Below are positions 22,750 through 38,900 of a stretch of DNA of 64,000 bases, in pieces. Position numbers and translations under genes: made by a program. The stretch lies in the NCBI RefSeq assembly GCF_000003815.2, contig NC_049985.1:23824487-23888486 (forward strand), in the 5' to 3' direction. This DNA comes from Branchiostoma floridae. Taxonomy: Eukaryota > Chordata > Leptocardii > Amphioxiformes > Branchiostomatidae. How positions within the stretch are numbered: the first letter of the stretch is position 1; the number at the start of each line of letters is the position of its first letter. The notes beneath the pieces were generated by a model. It saw only the letters and a list, made by a program, of their open reading frames with translations, had not been told where the DNA came from and searched no databases.

Positions 22750-23214
22750 TTTGTGGACTCGCAGGCGGACAATTGGCGCCTGACTCTAACTTAAGCGTCT
22801 CCTTAGGCACTGTCCTCGTTTCTGGGAGAATACTTTTTCCCTGTGCGTCTCTCTTGCCTTTGCGAGCCAGCTGTCGAGGACGAACGTTATGTTTGTCCTG
22901 TGTGATGCAATGTAATAGATAACATACCCCATATAAAAATCATCAGCCACCTTTTAACAAAGCCAACAAATCAGTCACATATAAACTATCGACTAAAAGA
23001 ATAAAAGGCTTTGAAGTGTCAATTAAATGACAGCCGACCCATAAGATACACATCTTGCACCACCTTTGTGACACCTGCACGTACCTGACATGTCGGCTAT
23101 CTTACTTGCAAACACTTTGCTCTAGACGACCGCCAATTGAACTCTTTCACCGATCAATAAGGTCCAGAGGACAGCTTTCTACATACCCCATATTTAGCAC
23201 TTTGTAGAGCCCGC

Positions 23215-23222
23215 TTATATAA
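23215..23222 (+). promoter_or_regulatory. Possible TATA box of the Deltex-3-like gene
   Basis: TTATATAA about 90 bp upstream of the ATG at 23313, in the interval shared with the possible divergent first exon. Confidence 0.4.
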
Positions 23223-23312
23223 CGCTGCAGGCGTATCGTGTCTTGCATTCGTGTCTTTTTTATGTTTATGTGTGTTGCACTGAAAAGGCTTTTTCGTATG
23301 TAATGATTTGCC

Positions 23313-27955
<4,643 letters not shown>

Positions 27956-30900
27956 ACAAATGCTGTTACAACGCACCCGGCCCATTTAAAAGCAAGCCAG
28001 TCGAAAATATCTAGCTTAATGTATGCTCCACTAGCAAGCTATTAGGGAAACCGGGTGCTAAATGAGGGGCTGTCTTTTCGGTGAAAAAATCATGGCTGAA
28101 ACCCTGGGCACGTTGGGCCCACAGCAGATTTGAAGAATGGACTGTAATAATTCAGGCTGATAATTTAGTCATATAGACATGATGTAAAAAGCAAACAAAC
28201 CTATGTGTCCAACCACTTAGGTTACGGCTCATGAGTGAACATTCTGCAAGTCTACGGATTATAATGATAATGAAAATAATAGCTTTATTGAACAACACTT
28301 GTACAGGGTACAAAGTATGGTATATACATATTAACTACAGTTCCATAACTTAGCTTAAGTGTTATCTAACTAATACAGGAGTTGTAGTATCGGATAAGTT
28401 TCTTACAACCATTGCGGGCTTTCACAATCATCGGAGGAATTTCTCATGTGTAATCCTTCTTTGATATATTTTCCTATATCTGTCATGCAAGGATTGTCAC
28501 ATGTCATGATGTATTTGAATTTGCACTTCGGGTCCATTGAGATGAATCCTTGTGTATCAATTATTCTATACTACACTGACTACGCTGGCTATGGGAGAAT
28601 AGTTTGCCAAGGGAGTTTGGTCAACATAGTGTTTCATTTGCTAGTCTTAGCATGGACAGACTCTCCTGGCCAATTATTCCCTTTGTTGCAAATGTTACTA
28701 TCCGTACAACCGTAGGGAGTTCAGGAGCCCACATGGGAACAGGATACAGCCTCAGCAACAAGAGGTCCAAGGCCACATACCTCTTCCAAAAATAACTCGC
28801 CCGACAAATTTATTTGTTGTGTTCTGTTTGCCAACGAACAGTACTGTTTGCCAACGAACAGTAAAGCAACAAACCACCCCTCCAGTAAATGATTTCTATC
28901 AAACGTCATAGCACCAACTACAACGCGGGTTAGCAAGCTAATTTCGTCGCCTTGTGAGATACTATAGACAACGTAGACCATTAGATTTTTCATAAACTTT
29001 TGAAGACCATGCATATATTTGAGTTCAATCGATCTGAATGCCGAATGAAACTTTGCTTCTTCTTATCATACTCACCTGTTAAAGCTGATCAAACATTGTG
29101 CCGCAAAAATGTCCAGAAAATATGTATATAACCTCTTGCATTGTATATATCAGATAAAACAAATTCTTGACATGGCAAAGGTCTTTATAAGTAAATTTTT
29201 GCAGCCTCCTTCGCAAACATTTTGAGACCGATAGCGGCGGTGTTATCATTTTGGCAAGGACGGAGAGGCGGGCGCTGAATCGCGATTTGCGGTACAACTC
29301 CTTCCCCTACATGATAAACCTTAAACAAATATTTAAAATCGCGAATGACATGGGGGTGAGTTGCCAGGGGTAACCTCTAACTATGAGGAAGGGCATCTGT
29401 AAGGTAATTGTAACATCTTCCGAACGATCATAATAGTTATTAGAAAAACAACATCTCGCGAGTGCCTCAACAAATTGTTATAAACATTAGCTGTATCATA
29501 CGTATAGCTTAAATCTATGCAAGTGGTGCATAATATTGTAAAGATGTTTCCTAAAAGGCCCAGTTGATTGCTTTACAAAGGGTGTTCATGGCCAAAAAGC
29601 AAATACCTGATTAGTTCTAATGCCATTTTGATTATATGAATGACATCCGCGTGCGCATCAATTTTCGGACTTTTTTCAAAGAAAAAAAGTAAAACGTACT
29701 GTAAATCATACAAAGTAGCTGCAAAATGAGTATGTATTTACCTTAGATTGCAACCAAATAAAAACAAATAAGGAATGAAAGTAATGTCATAGGATGCAAA
29801 AAAAAGTAATATTAGAGGTCAAACATGTAGAAGAACAAAATGAAGACCATTGCTTGGTATGTGTGTTTACTGACTTGTTAAACATTATTAACCAATTAAC
29901 TCTTACAATGAAGGCAACTTTTTGGCCGATTTTTTTTTTAATTCCGAGCATCATTTTGGTTCCAGTATATTGACATCCAAATAATCAAATTACCTCAGTA
30001 TTCGATAAAAATTGTAATCTTTTATATCATGTGGATTCTGTCTTAAGATTTTCTACTTCAAACTATTTTTAGGGCTAAGTTTTTCTTACCCAAAGACCCG
30101 CAACTCAAAATTGCCCAATCTGACACAAGTCTAGGATATCAGTTGCCAATAATATAAGCCCTGAAAGTGTTGGCTTGCACTTTTTTTTTTTGCCAGCGAT
30201 GTAAATACCATGTTTGGACACATGCTGTGTCGGAAGGAAAACCTTTGGACGTGTGTCCCGTCTTTACGCCGTAAAAAAGTGTTGTAATCTTTTAGGGCAT
30301 CAATAATGACGACAGTAGCTTGTTACATAATGTCACATATTCAAAACAACATGGCAGCAAATAACTGCTGTCCACAGAACAGTTTAATGTTATAGTTTTT
30401 AGAAAGCATGCCCTTTTCTGGCAAAAAAAAACATTCAGGTCATCGAAATAAAGCCGTAGTCCGCTTGTTGTTCTGTGGGAATCTTTCTATGACGTCGGTT
30501 GATTCCCAAAAAAAATTTTGAACTTTTCATTTGAAAATGGAATGAATGAAGGAATGAATGAAGGAATGAATGAAGGAATGAATGAAGGAATGAATGAAGG
30601 AATGAATGAAGGAATGAAGGAATAAATGAAGGAATGAATGAAGGAATGAATTAGTTCTTTCCCCTTCGACAACACCTGGCGTGGAAAAATTCTGAATCCC
30701 GAATTCCTTTAGTTAATAGACCTTTTTGATTTGGAGGACAGTTTGGAGTAAGTTTCTGAATGATGATGGTAGTCCTCTGCGTGAGTTTATATCAACTTTA
30801 TAGAGCAACAACAGTATGCGACGTCCTAAACAACCAACCTCCTATTTTAGTAGAACGAATAGGCACACCGAGTCTTTCATGCCCCGTGCACTTAAACTCT

Positions 30901-31280
30901 ACTCAAAGAGCTGTATGTTCTGTACATCAAATTTATAACTTACGTGTCACCTTAACTTTAATTGTAAATTTTAAGTCATTTTAATCTCACATGTGTCGAT
31001 CTAGTATTATGGACAATAGCATGTAAAATAAGGGCAACGCCTCTGTAAGTCAACAGATTTTATATACCTATTTGCATAGCGTGCATGCAAGTTGATTTCT
31101 AGTAAGCTGAACTGAGCTGAACGGAACGGAACGGAATTGACTTGAACTAAACTGACATGACTGCCCGGAGGCCCAGCGACGAGTAACTTAGCGTGCTGTG
31201 AAGGGCCATGTTTGAATGACCTGTAGTAACCCGACGTCTGACTATAGTAAACAGATCAATGCATCGATTCTTTTCCTTGC
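27956..31280. other. Repeat-rich stretch, no gene recognised
   Basis: Contains a second copy of the dispersed repeat (29620-29800), a 20-bp direct duplication CTGTTTGCCAACGAACAGTA (28824-28863) and the 12-bp minisatellite listed separately. Short open frames here carry no domain I know. Confidence 0.5.
30537..30652. repeat. 12-bp minisatellite (GGAATGAATGAA)n
   Basis: About ten copies of a 12-bp unit with one variant unit near 30617-30630. The minus-strand frame repeating FIPS is an artefact of the array. Confidence 0.95.
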
Positions 31281-31282
31281 AG

Positions 31283-31595
31283 TTCTCAAGTCAGCATTTG
31301 TGGAGTTTCTGTATCTTACTGTTGTAAAGTGGCTTGTACGTGGTCTGTCACAGGTAGAGGAAGTAAAAGCCAGCTTACCTTCGTGGGTATACGTAGAAAC
31401 CACGCTTGGAACACTGTGTCGGGAAATTCCTTTGTCCCTCCTGTGCCCTCCCCATAGGGTCGACGTCGTTCCAGGGAAGCTTTAAAAACACCTTCAGAAA
31501 CCAACAAATCATCAAAATCTGCTGATTCCAAGGACCAGCGATGGTATTCCAACTTGTCTGCCCGTCGATTCTCATTCGATGACAGCTTGAACTAA
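31283..31595 (+). CDS. Two candidate 3'-terminal exons of an unknown gene
   Basis: Exon 31283-31353 (acceptor TTCCTTGCAG, donor CAG|GTAGAG) reads LKSAFVEFLYLTVVKWLVRG. Exon 31458-31595 (acceptor CCTCCCCATAG) reads GRRRSREALKTPSETNKSSK, then a Ser/Arg-rich end RRFSFDDSLN and a TAA. The phases join (0/0). The tail looks like a basic, phosphorylatable C-terminus. No family was recognised and no upstream exon was found, so this is tentative. Confidence 0.25.
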
Positions 31596-32499
31596 CTAAA
31601 AAGTCCCTTTTTTAAAGAAACTGACGAAAGTGTTAAAAAGTGCGGGCAGATATAAAAGCGCCACCTAGCGCTATTACCAAGAAGATCTTCGCTCGCGAGG
31701 TCCAGCCAAGAAAAGCTCTTGAGTTAGAGAGAAAGTGGCGCCACTCTAGCGGCGTTTTTTAGCTTCAGCTTTTGGTATGTAGATAGCTCAAGTGATGCTT
31801 GATATAGTTAGATGGCATTGATACAAATCACAATCTAATTCTTACGATTAATGTGAAAATTAATCGCTCCGTTTCATGATATTTGACTATTTAAACCTGT
31901 GACATAGGTAACCGAGGAAGAAAAAAATGTTGATAGATGAAAACTATGCAAATGCAGACCAAGTTTCCAAAAATAAACGAAAAACATTATAATAGTGGAA
32001 AATGACGGGACTTCCATGCTTGTGTCATTTGGAAGTTACGTGAATTTGAAGAATTTTAAAATACCTGTAATAGTGGATCACCACAAATATTTTACGTATA
32101 CGTTTGGGTCGACACGAAAGGCCAATTTATAATCTATAAATATATTTTTATGTGGATACCTTATATTTCGGACGCATCTGTAAAGGTGAACCCTCACTGC
32201 ACTTGGGGCACCGGTGTTGCACTGAAGGGTTCGTTCCCTGCGACACTGCTGTGTCATTTTCGCAATTTTTGATAATTTAGATATTACGCAATACGTAAAA
32301 GTATGACTTAAAGGACAAAAAACTATACAAAACGGAAAAAAATTCATTGTTTATCTCGTAAACGTAAATTTCTTGAGTCATCTACGACTCCCACAGTGCC
32401 GCAGCGGTGCCCAAAGTGCAGTGAGAGTCAACCTTAAGCAGTGACACCTATGCTACAGTTCAATGTGAACCAGTAACAGTTACCCCGAGGAAGGTAAGG

Positions 32500-32886
32500 C
32501 CTAGGAAAAAAATGTTGTGTTTCCTGTTTCCCTACCTACCCTAAAAAACCTGCCGACCCTAGACTTTTTTGGGTGGGCAGTGGAGTCACATAGCTTCCAG
32601 TTAGAATTTTTATTTAGCCTGCTTCCTATTGAAGTAAAACACTGCTTGTCCCATCTAATGAAGGATAAATGTATCTATCATGCACAAAATTAGAGTTCGA
32701 CATTGAAAGACAAGTGTCATCATGCATTTCAGTTTACTTTGTTCAACTGTATTGTAATATGTATCACTAGAGTTTTGGCCAGCCTATATAAAAAAAATAC
32801 AAGGAAAAAAAAAGATAACCCCTACCTACCGACCCTAATTTTTTCAGGACTGAAACGTACAGGAAACACAACATTTTTTTCCTAGG
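32500..32886. mobile_element. CCTAGG-ended MITE, copy 2
   Basis: 387 bp with 25-bp inverted termini ending CCTAGG, and an interior matching copy 1 at 14831-15180, apart from an extra stretch of about 35 bp near 32630. Both copies carry CCTACCTACCGACCCTA before the right terminus. Confidence 0.8.
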
Positions 32887-33150
32887 CCTAACAGACGGTC
32901 ATCGAAAAGTCTATTGACTAAAACACTTGGCTTTATAAAAATCTTCCCAATCAGTGACTTGATTATCTCATTCTCAAGAGGTCAAGCAGTATACTGGAAG
33001 ATCCACTCACACATGTTTTTTTTTTCGCTACATGTTGTAGGTTCTTTTACGTGCTCGAAGTTTGAATCTCAAACACGAGACCCCCATCTGATGTCGTATA
33101 CGAACGACGTTTCTAATCGGAGCAAAACAGCTACTCATTTTTCACTTGAG

Positions 33151-33300
33151 TTGCCGTAATATAGCTCCCGAGTCTCTTCTCTACTCTTTGCCTGGTATCC
33201 AGCCGTAAAATAGCTCCCAAGTCTCTTCTCTCCTCTTTGCCTGGTATCCAGCCGTAATATAGCTTCCGAGTCTCTTCTCTCCTCTTCGCGTAAGCCAGGC
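33151..33300. repeat. 50-bp tandem repeat, 3 copies
   Basis: Three head-to-tail copies containing CCGTAATATAGCTCCCGAG and TCTCTTCTCTCCTCTTTGCC, differing at a few bases. Confidence 0.9.
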
Positions 33301-35140
33301 TATCGTATTAAGGACACAACATAATGACATTTTACACGGCGGTCGGTTGCTAGGGTATTCTTTCCCGTTGCTATGCGCGTTCGACAGAGTATCGGGTTAC
33401 AGGACGCCTACTCTTGGTTACCCATAAAATATTTTAAAATAAACAAAATGTTTTGACAAGGAAAATGTTTTCAAAATAAGATTAAATTATTAATTTTACG
33501 TACTTTGAATCTTGCCGTTTGAATTCAAATAGCTGTTTTGCTTGGATGTTGCTTAGAAAGACGACCATTTTCTGTTTCAGGAAGGCCTTTAATTTGACCA
33601 AACTCTTGATAAGATGGGCCACATGTGTCATCGAAAATTCACGATTTTTATATTTTTCGTCATCTATGAGGAAAATAAAACTTTCGTTTTGGGGATTTTT
33701 TTATTTTGAGCAAAGTTACAGTCGAAAATATGCGTAAAAATTGCATTTATCGCAATTAATTGCCAATAATTCAAAATCGAAGGCATTTTCTAAAAATCCT
33801 AAAAACAGCAATCTCGGGAAAACCATTGCGGTCATTTTGAGCCGTCAATGAGTTAATTTGGACTCTTCTTGGTCGCGATCTTAAACGATGCTTGCATGCA
33901 TGTCAGGCCGCACAGAAATCGGGAAGGTGTAATTGATACCGGTGTAAACAACACTTATAATATTCAAGGTCACCAACACAAACGCCAGTAGCTTCGTTAC
34001 ATATTATAGGTCCCAAACAAAGTGATAGCATGGATGAACTGTCCAGAAAATTGTTTATATTGGTGTAAATCAATCGTTTTGGGCTGATTCAAGGTAGTTT
34101 GGGAAAAAAGGCCAGACAGCAGTGTTTTACCAACAACGACCGCAGATGACCCCAAATAGAACACGGGTTCGGTTCGAATTACGTCAGATGGAACATCGTG
34201 GAACCAGGTTCGAATTCGGCCAGACATGGGAAGTTTTGAGCCCGCATTTGACCACCGTGTTAGCAGGATTCAGGGCCTAATACTCTAACCATTACTCAAA
34301 CCAATGCTAATATCTATGGACCAAGCAGTCTCCATTCGTCACTGTAAATATTTCTTGCCCGCCACCAAGGGCCTGCTTAGAGATCAACAGATCAGGATGT
34401 CACACAAAAACGTACACATCGGTCTACTTAAATTACATCCACGTACACGTACGCGCGTACGATCAGTACATATTGCTAAATAGTACAAACTGCAATTGGT
34501 CTACTGTATACAACCACACACGCTCCGTAAAATAACTTTTTAAAAGAGAATATTCGTGTGCGAATAACAGTTATCACGCACATGCGCACTGAAGAGAATA
34601 AACCACGTTGAGACAAAATGAAAAGGTGACGGATCACGTGACTAGCTATTATGACGTCATTCTCAGACGAATCACCACATTCGTACCCTCTTCACTGCTC
34701 CATCGGCTGGTGTTACAGAAGGCTGCGTTTTTGAAAGTAGAAGCTTGTCGAAAGGTGAGCAAAGTTACAAAACATATTAGAAAGATGGTGATAAGAATAT
34801 TTTATAGTACATTAATCACTCATACATTCCCAATACGTTTTGTCTGGTATTTTCTTTTTAGGGTGGCTCAGCAAAAAAATACATTTTTGTTGCATGTTGC
34901 TTGACAGTGTTGAAATAGCTTTTTTACATCATTGCTTACAAATAATTTTGTTTTGGTGTATAGGAAGACATCGGTACAAGCTGAGACATCCTATTCACGC
35001 GGTGAAGGGGTGGTGGAGAACGATAGCGGCCGGTCCTCCTTGGTTGGAAATATTATTTTATATCTTCAATATTGTCATTGACTGCAAAAGACAACGTTCC
35101 TCGTTTATACCTTACATGTACATGGTACAAATAGTGTTGT
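33301..35140. other. Upstream region of the LRR gene, no clear gene
   Basis: AT-rich DNA with short open frames. Possible non-coding first exons of the LRR gene are hinted at by donors such as GAAAG|GTGAGC near 34753 and an acceptor TGTATAG near 34963, but nothing decides between them. Confidence 0.35.
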
Positions 35141-35188
35141 TGTATGTGTACTGAAGTGGGGGTGTTGAGCTGTTCTACTGTGAACGAC

Positions 35189-36820
35189 ATGAAACAAAAA
35201 CGCAGCATGATAGTTGTTCTAGTTTTGGGCCTTATATCAAAACTTAACGCTCCTTACGCTCCAGCAATTTCCCAACTGCTTCTGACTAAAGAATGTGGAG
35301 TTAAAAATTGGCACGGCAATGATTCACTTGGTCTTTCTGATTCTCTTTTACCCGGAATATTATGCGACAATAAAAACTTAACGAGCGTTCCCAAAGACCT
35401 GCCCCGAAACCTCCACGAGCTTCGCCTTCCTAACAATGCCATAACCACATTTCGTTGCGTGTCCCTGCAAAAGTTGGATAATTTGATCTTAAAAAACAAC
35501 AGCATCAGTTACTTCCCTTGGCACTGTCTGAAGAAATTGCCCAGGATAATTCATATTGATTTGTCACATAATCGGATTTTCTGCGCCAACCTCTACCCTG
35601 TNNNNNNNNNNNNNNNNNNNNNNNNNNNNNNNNNNNNNNNNNNNNNNNNNNNNNNNNNNNNNNNNNNNNNNNNNNNNNNNNNNNNNNNNNNNNNNNNNNN
35701 NNNNNNATTGGCTGATTGCGATCGCAAACATGTGGAATCGTGCCGAAATAAAACGTCATCAGCATGCAAAACTTTCCTGAGAGTGAATGAAATTGCACTT
35801 GCCATGTACAAAGACCAGTCTTTGTTCAGGTGTAAAACTCCACCTATAGTAGAGAACGTAGAGCTTCACATGTTAAATGAATATATCTCAGGGTGTTTTA
35901 CAATTTGGGACCCTGCAGAGAATAATTATTCCATCCATTTGCCTGCGCCCTGCGATCAGAACAAATTCTGTCCCAAAGAACTTCAGAACAATATTTACCC
36001 TGTACCCACGACGGAACCCCATGATCCTAATACATTCTACCCCACAGAACGCCAGAACAATACCTACCTTGTACCAGTAACAGAAACATCAAAGCATCAG
36101 GAAACGGCATCGCCTCAAAATGTTGGTATTTTATCAGCCTGGGTGGTGGCTGTATCTGTAGTTGGAGTAGTTGTTGTCCTGTGCGGTATTATGCTAGCCG
36201 TGTATTGCACAATGATTATTAAACAGTCTGGCAATACTGGTCAAGTAAACAACACAGCTGATGCTCAAGTTGTAAGCGACGTTTTTCATCAAGATACCGT
36301 CAGCCAGAACACTAATTATGATGGTCATGATGGCTGTGGCAATGGTCAGGCGCCCAAGTCAGATACGAAATGCTGCAACGAAGAGGTTAAACCTAACACG
36401 ATTGAACCGTATGCAAGATCACCCTATGTTTTTGATGTCCCACAGTACCACATTGGCGAGGTAGAGACGATTGACAAAACCAGTCGCCAGAATAAAGAAG
36501 ACATCAGTAACCTGGCTGAGCCTGATACACTAGGTCGTAGCCACACCTACACACACGATGACGACATAGTTGATGAGCAATCGAAAAGGTCAGATAGTGA
36601 TCAGTCCTGTATGCACGAGGCTACGCCCAGTCCAATTGAACCTTATGCAAAATCACGGCATGTTTTTCAGGTTTATCAGCCTGAACCTGTAGTCCACAGT
36701 ATACAAGGTTCTCAAACGTATAGGGTAGATGGCATGAAGCAATATGCAAATTCAATTGTCTATTCTGCAGAAAAGATAAAACAAAACGCTTCGACTCCAT
36801 ATTCTCAAAACTCTAAATAA
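35189..36820 (+). CDS. Leucine-rich-repeat single-pass membrane protein with Tyr-rich tail
   Basis: 543 residues if the 105-N gap is sized correctly. I chose the Met at 35189 over 35144 because MKQKRSMIVVLVLGLISKLN gives a proper signal peptide. The ectodomain starts with a Cys-containing LRR N-cap, followed by about three LRRs (LHELRLPNNAI, LDNLILKNNSI, IIHIDLSHNRI), the gap, and an LRRCT-like Cys cluster (LADCDRK...C...C). A stalk with repeated DPNTFYPTE-like units leads to one membrane helix (about 36127-36219, WVVAVSVVGVVVVLCGIML). The roughly 190-residue cytoplasmic tail has an internal repeat of IEPYA...HVFQVYQ and several Tyr motifs, suggesting phosphotyrosine signalling (inference). 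Few LRRs suggests a small recognition receptor; the ligand is unknown. Its tail module is copied three times downstream. Confidence 0.85.
   Translation: MKQKRSMIVVLVLGLISKLNAPYAPAISQLLLTKECGVKNWHGNDSLGLSDSLLPGILCDNKNLTSVPKDLPRNLHELRLPNNAITTFRCVSLQKLDNLILKNNSISYFPWHCLKKLPRIIHIDLSHNRIFCANLYPXXXXXXXXXXXXXXXXXXXXXXXXXXXXXXXXXXXXLADCDRKHVESCRNKTSSACKTFLRVNEIALAMYKDQSLFRCKTPPIVENVELHMLNEYISGCFTIWDPAENNYSIHLPAPCDQNKFCPKELQNNIYPVPTTEPHDPNTFYPTERQNNTYLVPVTETSKHQETASPQNVGILSAWVVAVSVVGVVVVLCGIMLAVYCTMIIKQSGNTGQVNNTADAQVVSDVFHQDTVSQNTNYDGHDGCGNGQAPKSDTKCCNEEVKPNTIEPYARSPYVFDVPQYHIGEVETIDKTSRQNKEDISNLAEPDTLGRSHTYTHDDDIVDEQSKRSDSDQSCMHEATPSPIEPYAKSRHVFQVYQPEPVVHSIQGSQTYRVDGMKQYANSIVYSAEKIKQNASTPYSQNSK
35602..35706. 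other. Assembly gap (105 N) inside the LRR gene
   Basis: The gap is a multiple of three, so the frame appears continuous, but the number of LRRs between the flanks is not known. Confidence 0.99.
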
Positions 36821-36837
36821 CGGGAGGAAGCTAACAC

Positions 36838-37566
36838 GAATGGAAACTCATGGAATGAAGCGTACACAATGCTACCGAAATTCCTAGTACTCAGACTGAT
36901 ACAGAAACACATGCCAGTAGCCCCACCTACACGCACAGTGTAGAATCTTCCGATGACGTAAAAGTAAATGATCAGTCGCAAAAGTCAGATAGTGATCAGA
37001 ACTGTATGCATGATACTACGCCCAATACAATTGAACCTTATGCAAAATCACGGCATGTTTTCGATGTTTATCAGGATGAACCTGTAGTCCACAGTAGAGA
37101 AGGTTCACAAACGTATGGGGTAGATGGCATGAAGTAACATGCAAATTCAATTGTCTATTCTGCAGAAAAGATAAAACAAAACGCTTCGACTCCATATTCT
37201 CAAAGCTCTAAATAAAGGGACGAAGCTATCACGAATAGAAACTCATAGAATGAAGCGACACAATGCTACCGAAATTCTCATTGATACATTGTTATTTTCT
37301 GTGGGATGTCACACTACAGCCAACGCGAACGATTGTAAATTAGTTTATGTAATGTTGTAATGGTATCTTAGATGGTATATGCCATGTTCTAAGCACGAGG
37401 CAGTTCTAATTTGATTTTTTATTATTATTTGGGGTTTGTTAACAAAAAGTGTAGTTTTGTTCTCTTCAGTACTGGTTGACGTATGCGAATAATACAGATG
37501 GTGTGTTTATAGTGAAGAGCTTTGGAATGTTATCAAAATGTAAGCGTTGTCTGGTTCGTAAAGTAG
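36838..37566 (+). pseudogene. Decayed copy 1 of the LRR gene's tail exon and 3' UTR
   Basis: Closely matches the last 270 bp of the LRR coding region, including the words for IEPYAKSRHVF and STPYSQ. It has an early stop where the gene reads MKQYANS (ATGAAGTAACATGCA) and frame changes upstream. The 3' UTR-like text beyond the stop is repeated again near 38535-38900. Confidence 0.85.
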
Positions 37567-37579
37567 AGTCTAACCCTAA

Positions 37580-37823
37580 TACCCCCTTTCCACTAGGACG
37601 GCGCTCTCGCCGCGCTCTCTCTGCGACCTAAGATTTGACATATAGCTCAACGAATTGTATCGACAAGAAACGAATCTTGTTACACTTTGTGCGTTTTGTT
37701 GTCTTCTCAATCACACTTTTACGTTTTGTATGATATACCCAGTGTGAAAGTGAAAGTTACACATATCATATGTAGGTCGCAGTGAGAGCGCAGCGCGATC
37801 GCCGTCCTAGTGGAAAGGGGGCC
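37580..37823. mobile_element. 244-bp MITE between tail copies, TAA target duplication
   Basis: Inverted termini of about 45 bp (CCCCCTTTCCACTAGGACGG at the left, mirrored at the right), flanked by TAA at 37577-37579 and 37824-37826. It interrupts the series of LRR tail copies. Termini and TAA fit a Harbinger-type non-autonomous element (inference). Confidence 0.75.
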
Positions 37824-37835
37824 TAACGAAGCCAG

Positions 37836-38146
37836 ATACACCGGGTTGTCACCCCACCTACACACTCGGTGTAGATTGTTCCAATGACGACAGAGTTGAT
37901 GATCAGCCGCAAAAGTCAGATAGTGATCAGACCTGTATGCATGATACTACGCCCAATCCAATTGAACCTTATGCAAAATCACGGCATGTTTTCCAGGTTT
38001 ACCAGCATGAACCTGTAGTCCACAGTAGAGACGGTTCTCAAACGTATAGGGTAGATGGCATGAAGCAATATGCAAATTCAATTGTCTATTCTGCAAAAAA
38101 GATAAAACAAAACGTTTCGACTTCATATTCTCAAAGCTCTAAATAA
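37836..38146 (+). pseudogene. Copy 2 of the LRR gene's tail exon, still partly open
   Basis: A 69-codon open frame (37937-38146) reads the tail module from MHDTTPNPIEPYAKSRHVFQ to a SSK terminus, close to the parent tail. Upstream, the matching text is frame-shifted with a TAG. It could serve as an alternative last exon only if an acceptor joins inside the open part; none was seen. Confidence 0.8.
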
Positions 38147-38149
38147 AGG

Positions 38150-38900
38150 GATGAAGGTATCACGAATGAAAACTCATGGAAAGAAGCGTACACAATGCTA
38201 CCAAAATTCCTAGTACTCAGACTGATACAGAAACACATGCCAGTAGCCCCACCTATACGCACAGTGTGGAATTTTTCTATGACGACAAAGTTGATGATCA
38301 GTCGCAAAAGTCAGATAGTATTCAGTCCTGAACGTATGATACTACGCCCAATTCAATGGAACCCTGATGCAAAATTACGGCATGTTTTCGAGGTTTATCA
38401 GCCTGAACCTGTTGTCCACAGTAGAAAAGGTTCTCAAACGTATGGGGTAGATGGCATGAATCTGAAGGCTAATTCAACAGGACAGGGAAATTAAAACCCT
38501 CCGAATTCATATTCTCAAAACTCAAAATAAAAAGACTAAAGCATTATGAATGGAAACTCGTAGAACTAAGCGAAAAGAATGCTATCTAAATTCCCATTAA
38601 CAAATAGTTCTTAAACTTTATAGATTTAAAATGTGAACAAGTGAACATTACGTTGATGTTATATTGTGGTAGAATCATCACCATCATAACGATTTCAGGA
38701 TGCGTGATGTTCTAGTTTACATGTTTTAGTATTTGGGGTATTGACATTGATGATGGTGGTGGTTTGGGATATGTAAACTATATTGTATATCGTTCTCTTC
38801 AGTAGTGTTGACATATACCAATTTATACAGATTATGTGTTTATGATGAAGAGCTTTGTAATGTTATTAATATCTAAGCGTCGTGTGCTTCGTAAAGTACT
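38150..38900 (+). pseudogene. Decayed copy 3 of the LRR gene's tail exon and 3' UTR
   Basis: Matches the parent tail with a TGA where the parent reads SCMHE, plus small indels. It continues into the same 3' UTR-like text as copy 1 (CTCTTCAGTA, then GAAGAGCTTTG). Confidence 0.8.

Noticed and set aside
30487-30675. 62-codon frame with repeated FIPS
   Set aside because: Artefact of the 12-bp minisatellite.
35144-35188. Upstream in-frame Met for the LRR protein
   Set aside because: Starting there puts 15 extra residues before the signal peptide; the Met at 35189 gives a standard signal sequence.
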